Assembly: GCA_047974745.1 (NCBI GenBank)
Contig: JBKECO010000035.1
Coordinates: forward strand, 1 to 43,677
Direction of reading: 5' to 3'
DNA: 43,677 bases
DNA from: JBKECO01 sp047974745
GTDB taxonomy: Bacteria; Bacillota; Clostridia; Lachnospirales; Lachnospiraceae
The notes under the pieces are model-generated. The model did no database searches. It was given only the letters and a program-made list of their open reading frames with translations, and was not told the origin of the DNA. A program made the position numbers and the translations under genes. This document shows positions 1 through 6,800 of this stretch, piece by piece (positions within the stretch are counted from its first letter, which is position 1; every line of letters begins with the position of its first letter).

Positions 1-2
1 CT

Positions 3-155
3 ACTGGTGAAGAGTGGAATCCAAGCGATTTATACAAAATTGATATGCCAGAAGCTCTTGTTGAGAAACAAAAGGCTAAGGCTATCAAACAAGCTATGAA
101 GTTACTGGAACGTGAAGGTTTATATACACCACCGCAAGAACCAATAGCTTCGTAA
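3..155 (+). CDS. C-terminal fragment, possibly a transposase
   Basis: An open frame runs in from the left edge and stops with TAA at 153-155, giving 50 residues of a protein whose start lies outside the window. The visible part contains a WNPSDLYKIDMP segment, then a Lys/Gln/Ala-rich helix (VEKQKAKAIKQAMKLLER) and a short Pro-rich tail. It resembles, from memory only, the end of some Firmicutes transposases (IS110-like is my best guess). No catalytic residue is visible, so the family is unproven. It is not linked in function to the sugar genes that follow; if it is a transposase end, it marks an insertion-sequence boundary at the edge of this accessory region. Confidence 0.45.
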   Translation, partial: TGEEWNPSDLYKIDMPEALVEKQKAKAIKQAMKLLEREGLYTPPQEPIAS

Positions 156-266
156 TTATCATTAATAATTTACTCTTTCAAAAGTTGTCATTATTGACAG
201 CTTGATTAAGTGCGCCATTTATTGGCTGTCCTCTACTTTCTTTCACACTAAACCTCCTCTTGATAA

Positions 267-299
267 GATATCCCGGGAGATTTCATCTCCCAGGATATT
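267..299. terminator. Hairpin between gene fragment and TctC-type gene
   Basis: Arms GATATCCCGGGAGA (267-280) and TCTCCCAGGATATT (286-299) pair over 14 positions with one mismatch and one G-T pair, around a 5-base loop. It lies 28 bases beyond the stop of the minus-strand binding-protein gene and about 110 bases beyond the stop of the plus-strand fragment. Neither side has a clean T-run, so termination may be weak. The rest of 156-327 shows no gene. Confidence 0.5.
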
Positions 300-327
300 A
301 AAATACGATAAAAAGTGTAAACGAATC

Positions 328-1428
328 CTATTCCTGGACAAACAATCCTAAGTTCTTTGCGATTTCGACATCCTGCGCATATTCTTCTTCTTGGATCAGC
401 TTTGATTCCTCAAGATCATGCCAGCCAGGGATGTTTCCAATACTTGCTATGCCTGCACTTACAGATGAATCTTCACAAACAGCCTGCATTGCAGCGTTCA
501 TATTTTTGACCATGGTCTCATCCATGCCTGCCGGTCCGAGTAGATAGTGATATACAAGCAGGTAACAATCTGCGAATCCCTGCTCCTGCAGTGTTTTAAA
601 GTTATCAGGGAGCTCTTCAGGATACTCTGAGATTGTTGTGCCATCACTCGAAACAGTTCCAATTACCTTCAATTTGCCTGCTTTTTCATACTCTACAGCA
701 TTCCCGACGCCTACAACACCAATATCAATAAATCCACCAGCAAGGTTTGTTAGGCGATCAGACTCTGAGGCACATTCCACAGAATTAAGCTGTATTCCGG
801 TCGCTTCAGACAGAACACCAAATAGTATCGTGTTTGCACCTGCTGCAGGCATACCTACATTGAGTTCGCCGGGATGAGCTTTGGCGTACTCCACAAAGCC
901 GGCAAAATCGTCATATGGCGCATCGGATGGAACTGCAAGGGTGGAAAAGCCGTTATCCTGCAAACAAGCGATCAGCGTAAAGTCCGTTAAAGGATTCACC
1001 TCCGCATTTCCTGTAATATATTGAATATTAAGAGCAGAGGTAGCTACGGTAAGTGTTGTTCCATCAGGCTTTGAGGTTGCAACCGTCTGATGCCCAACGG
1101 TATTACTGTCATAATTGGTCACGGTTGTTTTTAATCCGTAGATACGATTCAGACCTTCACTGTAATATCGGATTCCAAGGTCAGATCCACCACCAGCTTT
1201 CCCGGGTACGACAAGTGTAATTGTTTCATCCATCGGAAATCCGATATCATCCGTTGAAACAGTAGTCTCCGAGGATGAGCTTTCTGAAGTCGATGAGGAT
1301 GCTTCACTTGAGGTGCTTTCTGATGAAGATGATTGTGTCGATTCGCTTGAGCTGCCACATGCAGCCATTGTCATAACCATTGCTGCCACTAGACCTGTTG
1401 CTAAAATTCGATTAACTCTCTTTTTCAT
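328..1428 (-). CDS. TctC/Bug-type tripartite tricarboxylate transporter binding lipoprotein (orphan)
   Basis: Extracytoplasmic solute-binding protein of the tripartite tricarboxylate transporter (TTT) class, which binds carboxylates such as citrate or other organic acids at the membrane surface. The 366-residue product begins with a lipoprotein signal (charged MKKR, hydrophobic core, lipobox MAAC at about residues 20-24), followed by a Ser/Thr/Glu-rich linker to about residue 58. The mature domain shows family features: a GKAGGGSD loop, NPLTDFTLIA, and a VGMPAAGAN segment. A purine-rich ribosome site lies just before the ATG (1431-1445 in plus coordinates). No TctA or TctB membrane gene is present on either side, so its transporter partner must be elsewhere or it serves as a sensor. 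It is divergent from the double-LysR gene, the usual arrangement for a LysR target. Confidence 0.85.
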   Translation of the reverse strand: MKKRVNRILATGLVAAMVMTMAACGSSSESTQSSSSESTSSEASSSTSESSSSETTVSTDDIGFPMDETITLVVPGKAGGGSDLGIRYYSEGLNRIYGLKTTVTNYDSNTVGHQTVATSKPDGTTLTVATSALNIQYITGNAEVNPLTDFTLIACLQDNGFSTLAVPSDAPYDDFAGFVEYAKAHPGELNVGMPAAGANTILFGVLSEATGIQLNSVECASESDRLTNLAGGFIDIGVVGVGNAVEYEKAGKLKVIGTVSSDGTTISEYPEELPDNFKTLQEQGFADCYLLVYHYLLGPAGMDETMVKNMNAAMQAVCEDSSVSAGIASIGNIPGWHDLEESKLIQEEEYAQDVEIAKNLGLFVQE

Positions 1429-1445
1429 GGTACCTTCCCTTCTCC

Positions 1446-1476
1446 TTTTACCAATAAATTGTTACATTTTACCAAT
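1446..1476. repeat. Two direct copies of TTTTACCAAT, 21 bases apart
   Basis: TTTTACCAAT occurs at 1446-1455 and 1467-1476, a spacing of two helical turns. They sit between the predicted promoter and the ribosome site of the TctC-type gene. The spacing suits a pair of DNA-bound regulator subunits on one face, but the binder is unknown. Confidence 0.35.
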
Positions 1477-1515
1477 TACATATTGTGATTGATGAAAATC
1501 ATTGTTATATTTGTA

Positions 1516-1545
1516 ATTATATATTAGTCGAAACTTTCTTTACAA
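1516..1545 (-). promoter_or_regulatory. Promoter of the TctC-type gene
   Basis: On the minus strand, TTGTAA (1545-1540) is separated by 18 bases from a perfect TATAAT (1521-1516). It faces the binding-protein gene and overlaps a 7-base inverted repeat, AATTACA (1474-1480) with TGTAATT (1512-1518), a plausible LysR-type site. Confidence 0.5.
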
Positions 1546-1639
1546 GACGGAAAAGATTATACATTTCATACCAGTTTGGTTATACCTATTGTAACTATGG
1601 ATGGGTTCCGTTCACTACAAACAATTCGGAGGATCTTTT

Positions 1640-3559
1640 ATGACGACTCAGCAGTTATATTATCTGATTACAATCGTTGAACAAAGCAATCTGTCAAAAG
1701 CAAGTAAGGTTCTGGGAATATCTCAGCCAGCTCTCAGTAAATTTTTGTCAGCATTTGAGGAAAGTATAGGATTTCCGGTATTTTTAAGGTATCGCAACCA
1801 ATTAACACCAACAGCGATAGGAGAATATATTCTGGAATGCGTACAGAAGATACTGGCGGAGCAAACGAGAATGCAGCAGACCATTCGAGCTTTAACAGAC
1901 AGAGATCATCTTAAAATAAGACTAGCCACAGCACCTAATAGAGGCGCAATTATATATAGCAGAATCTACAATGCTTTTTCTCGACGATTCCCAGAGGTGT
2001 CCCTGTCGTTGACCGAGCTCTATGCCAGTGAACAGGCAGCCGCAATTGCACGAGGCCAGATCGACATTGCAATAGGATCTGGAGTATCATCGGACAAAGT
2101 CACTGATATTCCCATTGCATATGAGGAATTGTTGGTTTCTCTTCCGGTCTCTCACCCCTTAGCCGGCTTAGAATCTATAAAGCTGGCAGATCTGGCAGAT
2201 ACCCCTTTTGTTCTGCAGGGGGAACGGCACAGCATACGGATCTTAGCTGAAAAGCTATTTGAACAGGCTGGATTTAATCCTGTGATAGTTTTTGAATCAA
2301 ATGATGTTATGTTAGTGGATTCCATGCTTCATCATGCGGTAGGAGCTGGGCTTGTATCCCAGGCACATGTTTTCCCCAGAAAAGAACTGGTATACAAACC
2401 TTTGAATCCACCGGTTCATCAAACGCTTCATATCCGGTATCCCCTTGGACATACACTGACTGAGCCTGAAAAATATCTGGCAGGTCTCTTAAGCAGGGAG
2501 CGTCTGTCAGACAGTCGTTATTCTGCAATACAGTCTGGCACTGTAGATGAGCTGGTCAGGTGTGCAGACAAAGAGTCAGATGTGATGCTTGGACCTAGTC
2601 AGAATATAGTAACAGGAACGAGCCGTTCGTCTCACCGCTCAACATCGATGATAAATTTGAATATGGATCTTTTGCCCTATTTCATTGCGATTGTAGATGA
2701 AAAAAGTTTGACACGGGCAGCTGAAAAATTTTATATGACGCAACCTGCATTATCGCGGCATCTTCGAAGCATCGAACATAAATTAAGCACACAGCTTTTT
2801 TCAAGAGTTCATAATCGACTGCTTCCGACAAATGCTGGAAAGGTATTTGTGAATTCCTCTCGTAATATTCTTCAGATCCATAAAGAGATGGAGGAGCATC
2901 TGCATTCCTATCGTGTCGGCCATGGAGGAGGCATCTATCTGGCCTGTGAATTTGGCTTAGGTGATTTTATTAAGGCAGAAATCGAACCGAAATTCAAGCA
3001 AATGTTTCCTGAAGTCAATCTTGTAATTAGAGAATCTGATAGAAACGATATCGAAGAGGCTCTTCAAAATGCATCTGGAGATCTGGGGATCTATTTTTCC
3101 TGTTCACAGAAACATCCAGTGCTGACATGTCATTCCTTAGCAACGACGGAACTCGTCTATTGTGTGGGGGATCAGGTCGTGCAGGAAGGTGATAAAAGCA
3201 CGATGCCTATGAATAGAAGTCATGCTCCGCATCCAATTATGCTTTGTCAGAGAAACAGTTCTCTCCGCAAAGAACAAATAAGGATTTTTTCAGAGATATT
3301 TGATTCCCCGGCAGATATCGTTTGTGAGGCCAGGATAAATGTTCTGTGCCACCTTGTCTCTGAAAGAATGGCCAGTACGATATTGCCATTAGATCTCCTT
3401 GAAGGAAAGGGGATGGAAAGGATCCGTTTCTTTGAGCCGGGGCAGATGTTTTATTTGATCCTATCATGCCACCCAGATCGTAATTTGCCGCATTCAGCAG
3501 ATAAATTAGTGAAACTGATCAATCAGGAGTTTCAACACTATTTTGTAAAAGGAGAATAG
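1640..3559 (+). CDS. Tandem LysR-LysR fused transcriptional regulator
   Basis: A single 639-residue protein holding two full LysR-type regulators in series. The first has a winged helix at about residues 4-62 (recognition segment SQPALSKFLSAFEE) and an effector-binding domain to about residue 300. A linker of roughly 35 residues rich in Ser, Arg and His follows. The second winged helix spans about residues 340-400 (TQPALSRHLRSIEH), with a second effector domain to the end. A normal LysR is about 300 residues. The start at 1640 was chosen because GGAGGA lies 6 bases upstream; a longer frame from 1601 has no ribosome site. No stop or ribosome site separates the halves. It is divergent from the TctC-type lipoprotein gene and only 2 bases before the enolase-superfamily gene, so both are candidate targets. 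Confidence 0.9.
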   Translation: MTTQQLYYLITIVEQSNLSKASKVLGISQPALSKFLSAFEESIGFPVFLRYRNQLTPTAIGEYILECVQKILAEQTRMQQTIRALTDRDHLKIRLATAPNRGAIIYSRIYNAFSRRFPEVSLSLTELYASEQAAAIARGQIDIAIGSGVSSDKVTDIPIAYEELLVSLPVSHPLAGLESIKLADLADTPFVLQGERHSIRILAEKLFEQAGFNPVIVFESNDVMLVDSMLHHAVGAGLVSQAHVFPRKELVYKPLNPPVHQTLHIRYPLGHTLTEPEKYLAGLLSRERLSDSRYSAIQSGTVDELVRCADKESDVMLGPSQNIVTGTSRSSHRSTSMINLNMDLLPYFIAIVDEKSLTRAAEKFYMTQPALSRHLRSIEHKLSTQLFSRVHNRLLPTNAGKVFVNSSRNILQIHKEMEEHLHSYRVGHGGGIYLACEFGLGDFIKAEIEPKFKQMFPEVNLVIRESDRNDIEEALQNASGDLGIYFSCSQKHPVLTCHSLATTELVYCVGDQVVQEGDKSTMPMNRSHAPHPIMLCQRNSSLRKEQIRIFSEIFDSPADIVCEARINVLCHLVSERMASTILPLDLLEGKGMERIRFFEPGQMFYLILSCHPDRNLPHSADKLVKLINQEFQHYFVKGE

Positions 3560-3561
3560 CA

Positions 3562-4704
3562 ATGAATAATATTTTTTCGCATAACGAAGTGATAAGGATA
3601 AAAAAGGCTGTATATTATGATATTGCGCCCATTCCTTTGCCAAAACCCTTTAAAGACGGAACAGGAGGCATTCGAAAAGCCTCATTTTTCAACGGCTGGT
3701 TAAAACTGTATGATCAGGATGGAAACTGTGGGCAAGGACCGGCGTCGCAGCTTTTTGTCGATTTTTTTCTGCCGCGATTATTAAAGGAGGAAGGTAAGAG
3801 TAATGGGGAATGGATCAACTACTTTTGGTGGGAAATACGCAATTTTGGGTACCAGAGCCCCCATGTTGCAGAATTGTGCAGTTTGGACTGGATCTTGCTG
3901 GATCTACTGGCTCTACGAGCCAAAAAGCCACTTCATAGATTTCTTGGAGCAAAAAGAGACTGGGCGAGGGTTTATAAAGGCGGTGGATCTGTATTAGACG
4001 ATGATGAGACACTGATTGAAGAACTCCTGAGATTTAAGGAAGAGGGTTATACCACGACTAAATTTAAAGTTGGAGGGTACGGCACGAAAATATGTGGCGA
4101 TATCCGAAGGCTTGAGAAAGTCAGGAGAGCACTGGGGGATGGCATGGAAATTGCAGTCGACGCAAATCAGGCGTGGGATGCTGATACGGCATTTCATTTT
4201 GTGTCTGAAGCGAAGGATTATAGTGTTGCCTGGCTGGAAGAACCGGTACATGCATATGATATGGACGCGCTTTGGTCTCTAAGGGATAACATGAATCAAT
4301 CGAGGATTACAATGCAGATTGCAATGGGTGAATCGGTACGCAGCTATCACACTCATGTGGCATATGTGGAACATGGTGTCGATCATTTGCAGCCTGCAAG
4401 ACTATGCAGTCTGTCGGAAATTATGCATGTTCGAGAATATGCACACCAGAATAATTGCATGGTCTCCACAGGAGGATTCCCATTTCAAACGGCGGTTCTT
4501 GGAACATTGTATTCAGAAGAGGAGCTCATTGAATATCACCAGCCTTTGAATGAAGTGTTGGTTCCCTACTTCAGTCTCGTCTCAGAAATGAGAGAAGGAA
4601 GGTTTTATTTGCCGGATGAACCTGGACTGCCAGTGAAAATGGATTTCCAGAGATTGGAAAGGGATGGATTGTTAAAAGGGATTCGCTATTTTTATCATGA
4701 GTAA
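3562..4704 (+). CDS. Enolase-superfamily (mandelate racemase-like) sugar-acid enzyme
   Basis: Member of the enolase superfamily, which abstracts a proton alpha to a carboxylate with Mg2+ to racemise, epimerise or dehydrate acid sugars. The 380-residue protein has an N-terminal capping domain and a C-terminal barrel. Visible residues: KxK motif K167-F-K169, metal ligands D200 (VDANQ), E226 (EEP) and E257 (MGES). The Asp and His of the mandelate racemase dyad are not evident: the usual P-D position reads P278-A279, and the usual SHLFPE region reads STGGFPFQ. A dehydratase acting through the KxK lysine is therefore more likely than a racemase, but substrate is unknown. It starts 2 bases after the LysR fusion with GGAG upstream, so the two are co-transcribed. 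Confidence 0.8.
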   Translation: MNNIFSHNEVIRIKKAVYYDIAPIPLPKPFKDGTGGIRKASFFNGWLKLYDQDGNCGQGPASQLFVDFFLPRLLKEEGKSNGEWINYFWWEIRNFGYQSPHVAELCSLDWILLDLLALRAKKPLHRFLGAKRDWARVYKGGGSVLDDDETLIEELLRFKEEGYTTTKFKVGGYGTKICGDIRRLEKVRRALGDGMEIAVDANQAWDADTAFHFVSEAKDYSVAWLEEPVHAYDMDALWSLRDNMNQSRITMQIAMGESVRSYHTHVAYVEHGVDHLQPARLCSLSEIMHVREYAHQNNCMVSTGGFPFQTAVLGTLYSEEELIEYHQPLNEVLVPYFSLVSEMREGRFYLPDEPGLPVKMDFQRLERDGLLKGIRYFYHE

Positions 4705-4893
4705 ATGCTGACAAACCGGATTGTTCGACAAAAATGCAGTAAAAATGAAATAAATATGATAGATTTAACATATAAACAAAAAAAAATGAACTTTTAATAT
4801 GATTTGTCAATAGAAAACTTCTCTATTTCTTTCTATAATTGAAGAAAACCAATCATGAAAGCAATATGATGCGTCAAATTTAGGAGGAATAAA

Positions 4894-5784
4894 ATGAAAC
4901 TAGGATTTATAGGACTTGGAATCATGGGAAAGCCAATGAGCAAGAATCTGGTAAAAGCAGGACATGAATTAGTGGTATTCGATTTTAACCAGACTGCCGT
5001 AGATGAACTGGTATCTTTAGGCGCTGTTTCTGCAAAAAGTGGAGCAGAAGTTGCTTCTCAGGTAGATACGATCATTACAATGGTTCCAAATTCACCACAT
5101 GTACGTGCAGCGGTTTTTGGCGAAGGCGGAATCGCAGAGACAGTGAAGCCGGGAACAGTATTGATCGATATGAGTTCAATCGATCCAGTTGAAAGCAGAA
5201 GTATTGGGGCAGACCTGGCAAAGATCGGCGTAGAGATGCTGGATGCACCTGTATCAGGTGGAGAGCCAAAAGCGATAGAGGGAACATTGTCTGTCATGGT
5301 AGGTGGTAAAAAAGAAATCTTTGATCAATATTATGATATGCTTATGGTTATGGCAGGCTCAGTCGTTTATGTCGGAGAACTTGGCTCAGGAAATGTAGCA
5401 AAGCTTGCAAATCAGATCGTAGTTGCAGTAAATATTGCAGCTGTGGCAGAAGCACTGACCTTTGCGAAAAAGGCAGGAACAGATCCAGAACTGGTGTACC
5501 AGGCAATTCGTGGCGGCCTTGCTGGATCTACAGTAATGGATGCAAAAGCCCCCATGATGATCGATGGAAATTACAAACCTGGTTTTCGGATCGAACTTCA
5601 TATCAAGGATCTAAATAATGCTTTAAATGCAGCACATGCAATCAGCGCCCCTGTACCTTTGACTGCACAGATGATGGAAGTAATGCAGTTCTTAAAATCA
5701 GAGCAGTGTGAGAAGGATGACCACGATGCGATAGTAAAATACTACGAAAAAATTTCTGGAACAAGTATCGTAAAAGAAAAATAG
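4894..5784 (+). CDS. garR: Tartronate semialdehyde reductase (2-hydroxy-3-oxopropionate reductase)
   Basis: Cytoplasmic NAD(P)H-dependent reductase of the beta-hydroxyacid dehydrogenase family, converting tartronate semialdehyde to D-glycerate. The 296 residues are full family length. They include the N-terminal Rossmann motif GFIGLGIMGKPM, the substrate-binding DAPVSGGEPKA segment at about residue 117, and GNVAKLANQ with the catalytic lysine at residue 170. AGGAGG lies 6-7 bases before the ATG. It is 14 bases upstream of the DapA-family gene, and glycerate kinase lies two genes further on, so the order fits aldarate to glycerate to phosphoglycerate. Related reductases for other 3-hydroxyacids share these motifs; the neighbours favour GarR. 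Confidence 0.88.
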   Translation: MKLGFIGLGIMGKPMSKNLVKAGHELVVFDFNQTAVDELVSLGAVSAKSGAEVASQVDTIITMVPNSPHVRAAVFGEGGIAETVKPGTVLIDMSSIDPVESRSIGADLAKIGVEMLDAPVSGGEPKAIEGTLSVMVGGKKEIFDQYYDMLMVMAGSVVYVGELGSGNVAKLANQIVVAVNIAAVAEALTFAKKAGTDPELVYQAIRGGLAGSTVMDAKAPMMIDGNYKPGFRIELHIKDLNNALNAAHAISAPVPLTAQMMEVMQFLKSEQCEKDDHDAIVKYYEKISGTSIVKEK

Positions 5785-5798
5785 CAGGGGGATGTATT

Positions 5799-6695
5799 AT
5801 GAGCAAGTTCGTACCCAGAGGTATCATACCTCCGATCGTTACACCATTTACAGAGAATGGAAAAGTAGATTTTGATAAATTAAGAGAAATGGTAGAATTT
5901 CTAATTGGCAATGGAGTACATGGTCTATTTCCAATGGGAACTACAGGTGAATTCTATGCAGTTTCTGATGAAGAATACAAAGAAGTACTTATGACAGTGA
6001 AAGAACAGGCGGCTGGCAGAGTAGCTATTTACGGTGGAGCAAGCCATATTACTACGAGAGGAGTGGTTCGCTTGCTGAAAATATGTGAAGAAGTTGGTGT
6101 AGATGCTGTCTCTGTTCTGACACCCATGTTCATTTCACAGACCCAGGATGAGTTATTTGCATTTTTTAAAACAGTCGCTGATAGTACCTATTTGCCTATT
6201 ATCATGTACAATAATAAGCCAAAGACGAATGTTACCATCGAGCCTGTGACAGCTGCAAGATTGTCTAAGATCGATAATATAATCGGAATAAAAGATAGTA
6301 CAGGTGATATGACCAATACCGCTGAATATATTCGCCTGACCAGGGATAATGACAATTTCCATGTGCTGATGGGAAGAGATACGCTGATTCATGCAGCTTT
6401 GTGTTACGGGGCTTCTGGAGCAATTGCCAGTTGTGCAAATGTAGCTCCAAAAATATGTGTTGATATCTATGACAAATATGTTGCAGGAGAACTGAAAGAA
6501 TCACTGGATGCACAATTCAGACTTGCACCTCTGAGAATAGCTGCTGGGATGGGTACTTTTCCAGCGGTCATCAAAGAAGGACTTGAGCTGCAGGGAATAC
6601 ATGTAGGGAAATGTCTCGAACCTATTGCCGAACTAAAGCCTGAGGAAAAAGAGAAACTAAGAAAAGTATTAGTGGATATGGAGCTGATTTCCTGA
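5799..6695 (+). CDS. DapA-family class I aldolase/lyase
   Basis: TIM-barrel enzyme of the dihydrodipicolinate synthase / N-acetylneuraminate lyase family, which forms a Schiff base with pyruvate-type substrates. The 298 residues carry the family elements: GTTGEF near residue 47, the catalytic tyrosine Y137 (PIIMYNN) and the Schiff-base lysine K165 (IGIKDSTGD). A genuine lysine-pathway DapA is possible, but the position directly behind garR and before glycerate kinase suggests that it cleaves a keto-deoxy-aldarate to pyruvate and tartronate semialdehyde, the job done by GarL (a different fold) in enterobacteria. A dehydratase/decarboxylase of the KdgD type would not feed GarR. A strong terminator follows. 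Confidence 0.82.
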   Translation: MSKFVPRGIIPPIVTPFTENGKVDFDKLREMVEFLIGNGVHGLFPMGTTGEFYAVSDEEYKEVLMTVKEQAAGRVAIYGGASHITTRGVVRLLKICEEVGVDAVSVLTPMFISQTQDELFAFFKTVADSTYLPIIMYNNKPKTNVTIEPVTAARLSKIDNIIGIKDSTGDMTNTAEYIRLTRDNDNFHVLMGRDTLIHAALCYGASGAIASCANVAPKICVDIYDKYVAGELKESLDAQFRLAPLRIAAGMGTFPAVIKEGLELQGIHVGKCLEPIAELKPEEKEKLRKVLVDMELIS

Positions 6696-6707
6696 TTAGT
6701 TAGCATT

Positions 6708-6746
6708 AACAGTCTGGCAGACTTTATGTTGCAAGACTGTTTTTTT
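6708..6746 (+). terminator. Rho-independent terminator after the DapA-family gene
   Basis: AACAGTCTGGCA (6708-6719) pairs with TGCAAGACTGTT (6730-6741) with one internal mismatch, followed by a run of seven T. It ends the garR-dapA-like unit. Confidence 0.8.
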
Positions 6747-6757
6747 GCAATTATACT
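6729..6757 (+). promoter_or_regulatory. Promoter of the PrpR-like gene, overlapping the terminator
   Basis: TTGCAA (6729-6734), a spacer of exactly 17 bases and TATACT (6752-6757) form a sigma-70 type promoter whose -35 element is inside the right arm of the preceding terminator. The gene starts about 40 bases downstream. Confidence 0.5.
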
Positions 6758-6800
6758 GAATCTGAGAAGAATATACGCAATAATGCTGCAGGAGGTCGAA

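Noticed and set aside
4705..4893. Sigma-54 type promoter before garR for the PrpR-like regulator
   Set aside because: No GG-N10-GC core at the right spacing was seen in this gap; a TATAAT at 4834-4839 exists but without a well-spaced -35.
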